A stretch of 64,000 nt of DNA from NCBI RefSeq assembly GCF_003254395.2, contig NC_037639.1, positions 10,769,037 to 10,833,036 of the forward strand. The letters run 5' to 3'. Shown here one piece after another: positions 34,556 through 47,602 of the stretch. This DNA comes from Apis mellifera (lineage: Eukaryota; Arthropoda; Insecta; Hymenoptera; Apidae). Under the pieces are notes generated by a model. It searched no databases. It had not been told where the DNA came from and worked only from the letters and a program-made list of their open reading frames with translations. How positions within the stretch are numbered: the first letter of the stretch is position 1; each line of letters begins with the position of its first letter. The position numbers were made by a program, and so were the translations under genes.

Positions 34556-37500
34556 GGAGAGGATAAAAAGAAAAAGCAGGGCGCACCTGTGCGCTAGCAG
34601 TAACACTTTACTGCCTCGATGATGTAAACGTGAACGTAAATGAGAATAAGTGGCCGGACTTAAGAAAATTGCACGGTGCAGTGTGACCGTGCGCGAACAC
34701 GCTCGCTCCACTGACCGTTCCGCGGTGGATCGCGAGTTACGAGCTGATCGATTGTTTTTTCTTATCGATCGATCGACCGACGCCCCCCTCCTCCTCCCGC
34801 GCTTTTCCATCCGCTCGATGGATTTCAACCGAGTCACCGAGTTCTCTCTGTAACCGTTCGCTCGCCGCTTTAGAGACGGTTAATCGATCGACGCGAATTA
34901 ATCAATCCAACTTCCTCTTCCTAAAATTTTCGTCACGGTTTCGAGGATTTCGACGAAATCGGTGCCGATCCGTGGCCAGGGCTATGCGTAATTAAAGAAC
35001 GAAAGCAATTCGCGCCGAGAGAAGAAACGTCGATTTTTACAAAGATTACCGTCGAATTACGCGTACTTCTAATTCGAGATAAATTACAACGAGACTCTTT
35101 TCAGAGAAAGGAGGGGAGAAAGAATCTCGCAAGAGACTTTCGATAGCAGGTCGATAGTAAGTTCGTGGGCAGGTTAAACGTTGAAGAGTGCGCGTATACG
35201 ACGTTCAGGATACGCGCGACGCGTATACATACATACACACATATATATATTCACGTGCACCGGAGTATATACCGCTCGGAGGGGCATAAACATGGCCCAT
35301 TATACACACGTAAAAGCCGCATCGTCCTCGTTGCCGTTGTCGTCGTCGTCGTTGCCCGTCGTCGTACGCGAACAGAGGTGAAGTTCATTGCCTCCTCGTA
35401 TGCGTGGCGCGGCGCACCGGCCACCGCCGCATCCTCGCCGTTTCGCGACCGATGTGCGTGCACGTGCGTGTGCGCGGCTTCCTCTCCTCGCGCGCCTCCG
35501 CCCGCCTCTGCCCACCGTTCGTAAATACACGAGTCACGTGCTGCCTCAACACGTCAAAATGTGAGACGTAACTCAAGCTCCTCCGAGGAGGGGACGCACC
35601 GGCCTGCACTCCCACGCGATCGGGATCCTCCGATCGGTGATCGCTGCGTACTATAACACTCGTCCCTCCCCTCTTCGAGTCCATCATCTGCTTCTTGGAA
35701 TCCGTATCCGCGAGCTTCACCTTTGCATGCTCATCGTCTTCCGCCATTCGCTTCCGAAATTTTCGAGAAGAACGATTCGACTTCACAATCGATTATATTA
35801 TATCGCGCTCGATTATGCGTAGCGATTCGATTCGTGGCCCACGCGGCGTAGTAGGAAAATTATCTCTCAGAGGGGGAGGGTAAGTAGGTGGATTACGTTT
35901 GACTGACTTGACAACGCAACGCTCGCAACAAGTTCTCCAGGGAAGGGGGATAAGGGAATCGGGATGATCGTGCTCGAGGGACGAGGATGGGACGATCCTC
36001 TTACGTGTAACGTACGCGTGTGTACGGTTGCCACTGTTCGTTGAAAAGGGACGAAGGAATTACGTCGTGGCGCAGCTTATGCGCCCTCGGGCCACCATTA
36101 TATGGTAATCTCTGCATCTCCTTCCTTCCCTCTCGCCTAGTTCCGAACAACCACCGAGTCTATTCGTTTTTCCTTCTATCTATCTAGCTTCGTTTCTCTC
36201 TCCGTCTGTGTTTCGTTTCTTTTTTATTTCCTTCCACTTCTTTTCTTCCGTATTTCATCCCTTATCCAAAAGTTGACTACTGGCTATTTTCCCTAATCGT
36301 GCTTTTCATCACCTTTTTCTCTTTCTCTACGATTTTTTTCGTTTCCGCGTTTCTTCCTTGGCTGCCACCACGTTTTTTCGCGTCTCATCGATCTATTTTT
36401 TGGTACTCTGATTTCTTTGCTCGGATCGAGAGGAGGTCGAAGATGGAAAAATTGATTGGGCCAATCAATCGAAGTAATCTCGGTTTGGATTGGTTGGGAC
36501 GAAGAAATTGACGGAGGTATTCACGTAATTATACGAAGATGCATCGAGATAAAAATAGAAGAATATGTAAGATTTATTTATTTCTATCGAAGTAAGGTTT
36601 ATTCGAGTAGATAAGGGGTTGTACGATTTTAAAGGAAACACGATCGGTATAATGCGACACGAAGGAAGAAGGCGAAGGTGGAGGAAAAGGAGGGAGGAGC
36701 GTAGTGGGAGGAAGGACAAGCAGAAAGGGAAGGGAAAATACACGAGATACAGGGTATGGATGTACTGGGAGCAATGTAAATAAAGTCGGTACATAGGAGA
36801 ACACGAGGGTGACGAGTTATGGGTTGTTAGAGGCGACTGAACTGGTCTACGGAGGATAGACGAGCTGGAACGTGTCTATCGATAACGAAACTCCTCGTTT
36901 TCTATATGAATTTGTATCTAACTCGAGCCTCGTCCCATTTCGTTTCGGCACACAAGAATTCTTTCCAGAGCGCGTATAAATTTTTTCCGCGTCTCTTTCA
37001 ATCTACGAATAACAATTCATCATTTCTATTCGATGCAATTATTTTCAGGTAATTGAGACAGGTATCTACGATGCCGGATGAAACTCGATACCGTTGCAGG
37101 AAGCTTACGAATTATCCGACACTAGCTTACAACACAAGGCAAGCGCTAAAGCCGTGTCGAACGCAGCTTAACTTCGGTGATCAAACGAGACGCGATTATG
37201 ATCCAATTAAACTACCCGTTAACGCACTCTGCACGTCAAAGCTTCCTTCATTAACCAAAATTCGTCTCCTCGAGGCTTAAAAAAATAACTGTTTACGCTT
37301 TCGTGGACACTCGCGTATCTTTACACTGTGATACAATCCGAAAATTTCTATGGAAAGAGAATACTTGAAAGAATTCGTGTGTTCAGAAACGATTATTCCA
37401 AGCGAAAACGAAGAAATAAAAAAAGAAAAATTTATCAAAAAGAATTCGTGAAAAATCGAGTTAAAATTTTCGAATGAAAAGCAAAAAAAGAGAAAACTAG

Positions 37501-38780
37501 AGAAGAAAAATTTCTACTTTTGCATTACCCAGATATCGAGTGTTCAAAGTTTTCGAAAGAAGGTCAAACAAAGGGAACGAGGAATAAGAAAAAGAAAAAG
37601 GAAAGGAAAGAAAAGGAAATTAGGAAGAAAAGAAAATGGGTTCAGAGGTCGAGAGTCGATTAGGCTTATCAAACGTAGTTAAGGCCGCGCGTTACATAAA
37701 TCCACTGGCACCGGTCGGTCAACGAGAGTAACGATAAAATTTAAGAAACGGCATTGTGCGGCAGGCGGAGTCTTAGCCGCGTAGAAAGGAGTCGTTAAAG
37801 ACCGCTCTCAAGCAACTTGAATTGCCGGCTCAATGTGGCGCGTGCTACCAACACAACGGCTCGCGTACGCTACCAACCAGTCGGTGCTCTCTTATTATAT
37901 TATGCATTATTATCTACTTATCGGGCTATTGTCCGTATTGACTTCATTGGATCCGATTCTGTTGAGGGCAGCCACGCTGCCTCCGTTCGGTAACAATTGC
38001 ACGCGACACGCCGTCCAGATCCATCCAATCCCCATCCTCCTTCCTCCCTTTTCTTTTCTCCGTTTCGAGAAATATAACTTGACCCTTCCTCTCTCTCTCT
38101 CTTTTCTTTCTCTTTCGTGGATCGTCCTCCTATGAATTTTTTTTTTACAAACGTTAAAAGTTGAAGAAAATTATCGAAGGAAATATTATAATGGAAAAAG
38201 AAGAAGGAAAAAGTTCCCAGGCTTTCGATTATCCGAACGTCTCATCGAACAACAAGTGTCTAAGTAAACTCAATCACGGATATAAAATCGAATCTCCCTT
38301 CTTCCTTTTCCTTTTTCTTTGTCTTCGAGAATAAATAAAATTCGATCCTTTTCAACCTATATCGTTCTACTGTGTTTCTGTTTCAAAAGATTCGTTCTTC
38401 GTTTTGTTTTCTTTTTTTTGCGTCCTTCTCTCCCCCTTTTCCTCTCCCCTGCCCCGACACGAATTCTTTTCCTTACTTTCCTTATCAAGAACCCTTAAAA
38501 ATGGTCGAAATTTTTCGTTCCGCTCCATCTTTTTTCCCGCTGGCTACTACTATCTATTATCCGTCTACGAGAGGCAAACTCGGTGTGATCTGATAGGAAC
38601 CGAAGAACACGCCTTCTCTCTCTCTCTCTATCTTTCTCTTTCATTGTTCTCGCGTCTTTGTCCACGTACGTATATATACATATATATCGCGAGGTTAGAT
38701 AGCCTTTTCCCTCTCTTTTTCACTTTTTCGACTTTCCTCCTTTCCTCCTCCTCTTTGGCACGCTCTCACGACGAAAGCCT
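34556..38780. other. Unique non-coding sequence, CpG-rich at 35.2-35.7 kb
   Basis: No gene recognised. Contains GCACGGT/ACCGTGC (34671-34692, 7-bp hairpin), ATACGCG-CGA-CGCGTAT (35210-35226), alternating GT/GC at 35452-35476, and GCTACCAAC repeated at 37844-37852 and 37869-37877. 36240-36420 and 38280-38480 are T-rich, 37370-37640 is purine/A-rich. 37640-38000 is a less repetitive, moderately GC segment. Confidence 0.55.
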
Positions 38781-38781
38781 T

Positions 38782-38813
<32 letters not shown>
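38781..38813. repeat. (GA)n microsatellite
   Basis: GA run with one AA interruption, about 33 bases. Confidence 0.94.
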
Positions 38814-39379
38814 GTCGAGCGTGCTTGCGAGCGTGTAGTAAACGAGCAAACCCAAAGAACGGAAAACTAAAAGCGATCGGGAACGTTACGAGTTTTACTG
38901 CCCTACGGGATTTCTTATCTTATGGCCGGTTGCGTAACCAACTTGCATTGTACGGATGCAGGAGGCATTAAAGCACCGGCGAAATAATACGGTAACGCCG
39001 CGAAATCGAGCCAAGATCGTTTTGAAAGGGAGAGTGGCGCAACGATGATTTTTCACGAAATTCGATTAACCGTGGAACACGGATTGGGGGAGAGGCATTT
39101 GGATTTAGATCGAGATCAATTTCGATGTAATTACGATTTTTCGAAATTTCTCTTTTCGTTTTTTCTGACGTCTCGTTAGAAAATATTATTAATTCTCGAC
39201 TCGATCAAGTTTTCTGATCCGTGTTTCTTACGATAAAAATGATACGTATCAATTCAAATATGGATGGATCGAAAGTGACTCGACTGTAATTAACGATTCG
39301 AGAATTAACATTTTATTATATAGGCGATTCTTTGAAGAGTATTATCGATTTACAATTCCTCGAATGGAAAGCGAAAGGA

Positions 39380-41260
39380 AAAGAGAAATCGAAAAAACGT
39401 ATAGCAAAATTATTATTATTTGATGTGTTTTTTTCGATCAAGAAAATACCATTTTAAAGATACATTTGCATATTTAGTTTAATGAAACACATACACACGC
39501 GCACACACACGCATACACACATGCACACACGCATACACACACGCACGCACACGCATACGCGATAAAAATTTAGAATATTAAATAAAATACGTACTTTGAA
39601 ATAATTACGGAGCAATTATAGCGCGATGTTATTCGTACGACAATCGAAACGAAACTGCGTCACATTCTTGTGCCTCGAGCGTATATTTTCCTAAACGAAT
39701 AACATTTCCGAGAATAGCTTGCCTAAACTCATTGTAAACAGAACAGTATCGATGTTTACGTTCGAACAAATGTTTCCGTTTAAATATACGTAATTTATTC
39801 AATCATTCTTAACTACTTTAATTAATATTATTTCCTAATAAATTTTTATATTGCGGTTACTAATAAAGAACAATTTTTTTACAAATTTTTTTCTATTAAC
39901 AATTTTAATTTTGTTAAAGCCAAATTTATTATTTATTACATTTTTTTAAAATACTTTTTTAATTATTATAAATTATTACATATATGATTTTTTTTTCTTT
40001 TATTTTTTAAACGAATCATAAAAAAAAACTTTACAAAACAAATCTAACTAAAATTTTATCACGACTTTACCCTCAAAATCAACCACATCGTCAAAAATTA
40101 CCTATGTCTTTTCAAATTACAATCTTAAACACTAAACCATCCCTAGTCAGATCACAACAACTCGAACGCTTTTCATCAACCACGTACAACAAGCATCGCT
40201 CCTTCTTCTTTCAGGAAAGAAAGGAAAAAAGGAGCTTTTTCCACAAGCTCCTCTCGGTTCTTTCGCTTCCCCGAGCCCGGATTTTAAGGCTGCCGTTAAT
40301 TAGCGCTGCAACGAGGTGGAACGAGTTGTAGCGAGATTAATTCGTCTCGAGGTGTCTCGTTCGATCGCGTCCCAAGCCCTCGAGGGTAGCAGGAATGTGC
40401 ACCCATTTCGCAGTGGGCCTAGGGCTTCCATAGCGCAACTTCTCGCTTGTAGAAGTTGTAACACTAAACCGGCCGACCAAGAGGAGCACATTGTCGAGTT
40501 GTAACCCAATAGGATACGATGCTGGGCACACTTGTGGCATGCGCCAGCTTCTGCTCCCTTCTCCCTCTTTGCTTCCAACCCCTCGTTCGTCGTTTTTTCT
40601 TCTCGACGAAGACGAAGACGACGACGAGGACGCTTCGTACGTTGGAATCGTTTGTTGAATTTGATTATCAATTATCTTTTTAACGTTTATAAATTTTAAA
40701 GTATAATTTTGTTATTCTTTTTTTATATTTTATCCATTTCGTTTCGTTTCGATTAAAGGTCTTTGGGGAAATTGAGACGAGTTTTAACGCCAATTAACCC
40801 TTAACTCGATTAAGGCTTGTAGTCTCCGGACCGCGCTAAAGTGGTGATTCTCTTAATTTCGTCACAAGTAAGTAAATGACACTTTGTCCAAGAATATTAA
40901 CGAGTTTAGTCAGACGAACTGGGGCAAGCTGCAAAAAAGCGTGCAAAGTATCAAATCAAGCGACGCAAACAACAGTCTTCAAAACAAGTAGATTAAAAGT
41001 TCCCTTAAACCCTTCTCGATCCTGTAATAAAATCAAAGATTTTATTTACGTTTAAATACCGCAATTTTTAACATTTCGTTGCCAATATTAAAATTTTAAT
41101 CTACAAAATGTACAAAGAAAAAGAAAAAGAAATACAAAAAGTACTCAAACATAATACAAGTATTATACATATATTTAAAGAAAAATCTCTTTACTTAAAT
41201 CTCATTTCCTCAATCATATTCATATTTTAAATATTACAAAAATCTACTTTGAACGTGTTT
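39380..41260. other. AT-rich desert with a small unique island
   Basis: 39400-40100 and 40660-41240 are among the most AT-rich stretches of the window, with many A/T runs. Between them, about 40180-40650 is GC-mixed and non-repetitive. That island carries AAGCCCT...AGGGCTT (40374-40427) and an 8-bp hairpin CAACTTCT/AGAAGTTG (40436-40458). The minus-strand frame 40300-40671 is Cys-containing but matches no family. Confidence 0.5.
39487..39560. repeat. (CA)n microsatellite with CG and TA variants
   Basis: About 74 bases of alternating CA with CG and TA substitutions, all alternating pyrimidine-purine, hence Z-DNA-prone. Confidence 0.94.
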
Positions 41261-42796
41261 GTGCGCGCGTGATTCGACTCGAAACTCAAAAAAGGAGCCC
41301 GATATCGAGAGAACAAAGATACTCGCCGATCATAAGCATCAACTCGTGTATACAACGAAGGAGCCGCGAATGGCGAGATTTAATCTCTGCTAACGGTTGG
41401 AATTAATCAATAGAGGGGGAGGGGTGGAGGATAATTTATACCGCGGCTCGCGAGAACCAGGGTGGACGACGACGACGACGACGACGCGTGTTGCTGCAAC
41501 GACTCTGTCGCGGCTCTGTATGGGAAACCGATTGAATCGTTGCGCCGCGATGCTGTTAGCGTGTACATCGGCTGCCACGTGGCCTCCACGATGAAGTCGA
41601 GACCGTGTGTAATTTAATAGAATGCCGGGATACACGGTGCGCTTAGAGGTTTCGCTCTGCGGCCGGGATATAATGCAGTTGTTCCTTTGCCAATGTTTTC
41701 CGTTGATTTTATTTTAGAAAAATTTCCTCTCGAACGTTTCAATTTTTCTGATGGATGGATGAATGGATTTCGCATGAAATGTAATATATTATATTTATCG
41801 TTCGGAGACAAGAGGAGATTTATACGATTTATAATTTCTGCGTGTCGATATTTATTAATTCATTCGCGCCGATTGATCCTCGATTTTGTTAATTGCATGC
41901 ATAGTTCAAGCCGAGGCCGGGCGAGATATCAAGAGAAAGTTAATTGGCGATGCATTTAGAGTGGAGACGCGTGGCTGGCTGCTTGGAGCACGTGACGATT
42001 GCTAAAGTAAGTGGCGGGCTCGGAGTCAAAGCGGGGTCGGGCACAGGTGTGCGAGCGTAATCGCGATGTCACGGCCGAGTCACGGTCCTCTACCCCTCTC
42101 GACGTCCCCTCCTCTTCTGCTACCATCTCCTTCGCTTCCCCTCCCGCCGCGGCAAATAAACCGCGAGCTTCCCAGCTTTTCCTTGCTCCCTCTCCCCCTC
42201 CGCCCTTTTTACCTGCCTCGCGTTACCTTTTTCGCCCCGAGAATCTCCTCTTTCCTTTCCTTCCTTTCAACGGTTCGATTCAGTTTATTATCGAATTTGG
42301 CTAGATAATTATCGAATGATATCAAGTGAAATTAAGAAAAGAATTGTCAAGTGAGTGAACACGTTATCATAAATCGATTAGAAAAAATAATAAAAGTAAA
42401 ATTATCTATCTACATCACCAAATACCAAATATTTTAAATAAAACCAAATACCTCATCATTTTAATATCTCGCTCATCTAAAATTCAGAGATTCAAGAATC
42501 GAATAAACAAATTCAATTTAAAAAAAAGAAAAAAAATAATAAATCGAGAGATGGAGAAAGCAAGCAAGCAATCATTGCTCGTCCTTGGCAGTAGCGGGAA
42601 AGAGCGGCACGCGTACACGCAACGTCGTTCCTCCTTTGGAGGCGCCTGGTCGCTGGTAATTTCAGCTAACCCCGTGCGCCTGACCCCGCGCACATGGGCC
42701 GAGCGTGTCACGTCACGTCAGCCCGGGAATACTGGCAATAATTGCGGCTCTCGCGGCACCGAGCCGGGACGATGGAAAACACGAGAACGAGCGGAG
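41261..42796. other. Unique non-coding sequence
   Basis: No gene recognised. Holds (GAC)n at 41464-41487, a pyrimidine-rich block at about 42085-42260, AT-rich sequence at 42320-42540, and one of the four CACCTGTGC sites (reverse orientation, 42041-42049). Confidence 0.55.
41464..41487. repeat. (GAC)n trinucleotide repeat
   Basis: About eight GAC units. Confidence 0.94.
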
Positions 42797-42853
42797 GAAG
42801 AAGAAGAAGAAGAAGAAGAAGAAGAAGAAGAATAAGAAGAAGAAGAAGAAGAG
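42797..42853. repeat. (GAA)n trinucleotide repeat
   Basis: About 57 bases of GAA with a single TAA interruption, continuing as purine-rich sequence to about 42915. (GAA)n is a classic triplex-forming repeat. Confidence 0.96.
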
Positions 42854-43631
42854 GCAGAAGAAGGGAAAAAGAACCGTAGGAGTGTACGAGAGAGAAAGAA
42901 AGATAGAGAGAAGAGAGGCCATGTGGCGAACAGTAGTCGAGCATCGAGGAGGAGGCGACCTCTCGAGTCATCCACCCCTGGAAGGATAGAAGTCGACGGT
43001 AAATGTTGCAGCGGGCCGTCTTTGTCGTGGTCGTTGCTACCGTTTCTACCCGCGCCTGCTTCCCTTTCGTTCTCCTCGTCCCACCCGTGGTTACGGCCAT
43101 CCTCTCCATCCTCCAGGCCGCGCGCTCTCACTGTGGTCGATGCACCGGTTGTTAAACGCCGCGACTTCGCAGAGGGGATTGGATGGTAAATTAAATGATA
43201 GGCGACCGCTCGGTTAGGAGGTTTCCTCGTCGAGATCTAATCTCTCGACTCTGAGCCGAGCTCGCTCCGTTTTTAATTCGATCTCGTTACGACCGGCCGT
43301 GTCGTAACCGCCGTTTCCTTCAAGAACCAACTTGGGGATTGTTTCGCTTCCAGATTTCCGCCGATGGAAACATTCTTCTTCCTTCCTCCTTTCTTTTTAG
43401 CAGTGATTTTGGTTCGAAGAATATTTCTCGTGGAAGTGGAAAAATCCGTTTTGACCAGGATTCCTCGTAAAAGATTCTCGAAGAAGAAACGGGGTGTCGT
43501 TATCGCTCGAACCCTTCTCTAGCTATTGTAAACCTAATAATTCGTTGGAAGGTTCGGGTGAAGTTTGTGGATAGAAGCGGAGGGGGGAGGTGGGCTAATG
43601 ACGACCGGGAATCGTCGGTGGTAATGGGCTT

Positions 43632-43750
43632 TCGGCCAGGGACGGGAGGCCGACCCTAATTTTCACTCTTGAATAAATCGTCAGTAGCTGTTAGCAGTAC
43701 CGCTACACTGCTGTAAAGCTACACGGCGTGGTGCAGCTGATGCACCATGC
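43632..43750. repeat. Cluster of consecutive hairpins
   Basis: TCGGCC/GGCCGA (43632-43653) is followed by a two-part stem. That stem is GTAGCT/AGCTAC outside and AGCAGT/ACTGCT inside, with small internal loops and an 8-nt terminal loop (43684-43722). Then comes GCGTGGTGCA/TGCACCATGC (43726-43750), ten pairs with one G:U and a 5-nt loop. The last two are only 3 nt apart. None is low-complexity. This arrangement resembles a folded RNA, but the arms are too short for a microRNA precursor and transcription is unknown. Confidence 0.5.
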
Positions 43751-43779
43751 AAAAGGAAGAAAGCGAGAGCGAGAGAGGA

Positions 43780-43797
43780 GGGGAGGGGAGGGGAGGG
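43780..43797 (+). other. G-quadruplex motif
   Basis: Three GGGG runs and one GGG run separated by single A residues, a near-ideal quadruplex sequence on the plus strand, 30 bp after the hairpin cluster. Confidence 0.8.
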
Positions 43798-46700
43798 ACG
43801 GCGCGTCACGTAGTAATAGCGGCCCCGCGAAAGAGAAACATTGGGTGCGGTAAGAACGGGAGTAACGAATCGACAGCTAATTTTCTTCGCCGCTCCGACT
43901 CCCCCTCGAAGTGTGTTCCACTTCGAATCGAACGCGATGCTTTTATTCGGATTTGTTTGGACGTTTCGAGAGAGAGAGAGAGATAGAAAGAATATGCTGT
44001 ATCTTTTACACTATACGTGTAGATAGATTATTTATTCCACTCTCTCGCGAGGATAGGAAAAAAAGGAAAAACGATCGAGTCATCGCCTCTCGATTAACCA
44101 ACGAACGAGAAACGAACGAAATCTCACAAAGGATCTTGCTGCGCGAACAAAGAGATTAGAGGGAACGCGTCCTCGTACAACGATACAGCTTTCTCCGCAC
44201 TAGGAACGCTCCTCCTCGTTCCACTGACCTGTCCCCGGCGAAGACAAAGAGAAACGAGGAGAAGAGCAGGATGGAGAGAGAAAGAGATAGAGAGGCGGGC
44301 GAGCAACGATGGTGGTGGTGCAGTTGTGACGTGGTCGGAGCGAGCGCGCGCTTCGTGGTCCGCGCGAGGGAAAGCCGCGGTGGCCGCGTAGGGACAAAGC
44401 CGAAGCGTGCACGTTCTGGGCGGAGTAGGAGAACGATCCGCAGGGCCCGGGAGTCACCACGAGTGACACACGCACGGCCGCCACGCTTCGTGGTCACGGT
44501 CAAAGCGCACGCGAAACACTAACGACGCCGGTGGGACGCGGGACACGGTTCGGTTGCTCCTGTAAACGGAGCGGGCTCGAGGATGGCGAGAAGACGCGGA
44601 TGCCTGCTTCTTCGATTTCGATCGGCCGGGAATCGGCCGAGATTGAGTTTCACGGCAAAGGTGAAATAAAATCGGAACGATCCTCGAAGGATTACTTGCG
44701 GCCTGGGGTTTGCCGCTTCGAGATTATTAGGATAAAGGGGGGAGGGAGAGGAGAATCTATCTTTGGAAGATGGAACGAACGAATAGAATTTCTCGAATCT
44801 CGAACGATTGAATTTTTTCAACGATAAAAAAAAAAAATAAAAAGAAAAGAATCCATTTGCAAACGCTCCATCTTCCTCAAAAGCATTTCCCCTCCCCTCT
44901 CTACCGACTTAGCTCGAGAAGAGATCGTTCTTGGTCAACCGATATCGATCGTTTTACCATTAATCGTTAAATCCTAGGAAGAAGCCCGCTGGTGTTTGCT
45001 TGAAACGGGAACGCGTGATACGTAATTGGTACGTGGAAAGGAGACGAAGAGCGTTGGAGGGAGGGGAGACGGATAAAGCAAACACGGCGTACGAAACGCG
45101 GAGAGAGGAACGGGGGGGATACACGGTTCGACTCGAGTAGCGGCGCCAACCATCCTAATGCGATTATAATTAGTAGCGTTTTCCAACCCCGGATCCGGAG
45201 AAATTACGCCTCTCCCGTGGGGGTCGTTCGTCTTCGGAGCTGGCAACTGGAAACTGACGACGCCTCCGGCCTTTTCTCTCTCTCTCTTTCACTCCAACCT
45301 GCCGATGCGAGATCAAGGATGATCTCGTTACTTGGTATCGTAACACGATAGGATGTGTCGATCCAAAATCTATCTCGCTCCTACCTTCCTTTGCTCCCTT
45401 CTCCTCCGCTGTTTGTATCCGTGTTCCCAAACGGGGATGTATCCTGTTTGTATTCTATAGACACAGTTTTTTCTCGCGAAATTAAATAATCGTTCCTTCT
45501 TTGACATTCCACGATTTCCTCTTTTTCCTTAACCGAGAGAAATATTACAATCAATTCTCGATCAAATTGTCTCTATTCTCTCCGTTCCACTTCCTCCTTC
45601 CTTTTCATTCTCCATCTCAACGAAGATATAGAGATTCTAATAGAATCAACGCCAATTTTCCCAAGAGAATTCTATGATTCTATAATAATTACTTCGCACG
45701 ACCTTCGAACTAATCGAACAAAATAATCCAATCATTACAGTTTCCGTCACGCCTAATTTCCCATTAATTCCCCGTCGACAAGTGTCACGGTTATTCGCAA
45801 ACAAACGAAGGAATCTCTCTCATCATCGATGCACAACAATTTGCCGCTCGACAATGCGCGCACAGTTTATCGTTTCGAGCGCGAATAAACTGCGAAGAAC
45901 AACTCCGGCCACCCATTGTAATTAACGTTACACAGGGGAGGGAAGTGGAGGGGGAGGGAGAGAGCGGAGTGTCATCGTCCAGTAACGCGTGACGAGTACA
46001 GGTATCATCAAGGTCGGATAATTATTACAGCGGATAGGTGGAAACACGTCATCGTGGTTCCATTAAGCGGAGTGGCACGTATTTCCACTCGCCTCGGTAA
46101 GAGTTTAATCATTTCCACAATGGTTGCAACTTCCCTTCAATTAGGGTTGGCTCGAGGTTGGACGGCCACCTGGGTAAACCATCTCGATTCGTTTCGCGAA
46201 GACGAAAGCTTTTTCCTTTATCGAATTCCTCTTTCCTCCTCCTCCTCCTCTTCCTCTTCCTTCCTTCTTTCTTTAGACGAGACCTTAAGCTGAGGTTAAG
46301 TTAATTAGAAAGGATGATCTGGATTGGAAAGAGAGTGATACGAATGGGAAAATTTGTTTGAAATTTTTGTAGAAATTTTACTCGAGTACTTTCGTTCGAT
46401 GTTGAAGTTAAACGATCGGGGAGGAGGAGGGGTGGCGATGGATTTCGCGTGATGAACACGTTCCACGATTTTCGGGCATTGACCGCGAGACGGAATCAGA
46501 ATGCGCTCGTTTCGATTGCATGTTTACGAATGTTGATTACGCTCTTATTGAAAACGAAGACGCGGATACGACCCGTGCACGCCCACCACCTTTGTCAGTG
46601 CCCTTTCTTTTCTTTCAATCCTTTCATCGACCCCCGCTGAATGGGACGAAAACCAGAACAAAAGGGCATTGCCTCCGCCAAAGGCAGCGAAACATTCTTT

Positions 46701-47228
46701 GAAGTATATCCTGAAGTATATCCTCTTTCGAGAACCAGGAAACAGGAATTTAACATTCATTCCCAGGGGAAATAATACGACTCCGTTCGAAAAAACGTTC
46801 GTACAACACGATTCCTCTTCTCCCAAATTCTTCTCTTCCCCTTGGAAAAGAATCTACCCTAATAACGTACGAATATTATACGAATATCAAAGAATTATCA
46901 TCATCGTCCCGACTCGTTTCCCACAATTCCTTCATTCGAAGCTCAGAAACAATTCTTCAGTTCTCTCGACCATCATCGTTTCCTAATCCAACTTTTTCCC
47001 CCTTCGAACATTTTAATTCTTCGCGAAACGGCCATTGCATTCGTCGAACGCGAGCAAAAGGAAACGTAACAAAGCGCGCTCCAGGCTCGAAGCGAACGAG
47101 AAAGAGAGAAAGAGAGGCCGCTAGGAGGCGGAAGAACCCCTCATTAGCAAGATAGTCCGCGAGGGCAGTGACGTTCCGCGTTTCATAACACGTTGCGTCG
47201 CACGGATGGGCACACGCGACAAGCGTGT

Positions 47229-47255
47229 CTCTTCTTCTTCTTCTTCTTCTTCTTC
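47229..47255. repeat. (TTC)n trinucleotide repeat
   Basis: Nine perfect TTC/TCT units. Confidence 0.95.
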
Positions 47256-47580
47256 GCGTGGCTTCTTGCCAGGGTGACGCACGCCCACCAAGCCGTACGC
47301 AACGACTTACAAAAGGGCTGAAATTATCCGGGAACTCTATGCTCATCCGTGGACGACTCGACCGTCGTCTTCTTTCCTTCGCCGCAACAAAAGACGATTG
47401 GGGGAGAAGAGGTGGGAGGCGCTCGCGCGTACATTGCCGTAATTTTCACTCCAGGAAGAGAGAGAGCGGAGGATCCATCCTCTTCTGGAACATCGGTGCT
47501 ACGATCTCTTTGGTCGAGGAACGTATAATCAAAGCGCGATGCTCGGGTCAGTGGCTGATAGCATCGCATTTTTTTACGTT

Positions 47581-47602
47581 GGGAGGAGGAGGAGGAGGAG
47601 GA
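47581..47602. repeat. (GGA)n trinucleotide repeat
   Basis: About seven GGA units, with weak two-tetrad quadruplex potential. Confidence 0.93.

Larger units (their letters stand above)
42854..46050. other. GC-rich non-coding region
   Basis: No gene recognised. Holds the hairpin group at 43632-43750 and G-quadruplex at 43780-43797 (separate entries), and (GA)n near 43969-43982. A CpG-dense stretch at 44310-44530 has the exact 12-mer CGCTTCGTGGTC twice (44349-44360, 44484-44495). A hairpin CAGTTTAT/ATAAACTG lies at 45863-45892. The 83-codon plus frame 44271-44522 is basic and Arg-rich because of CpG content. Confidence 0.5.
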
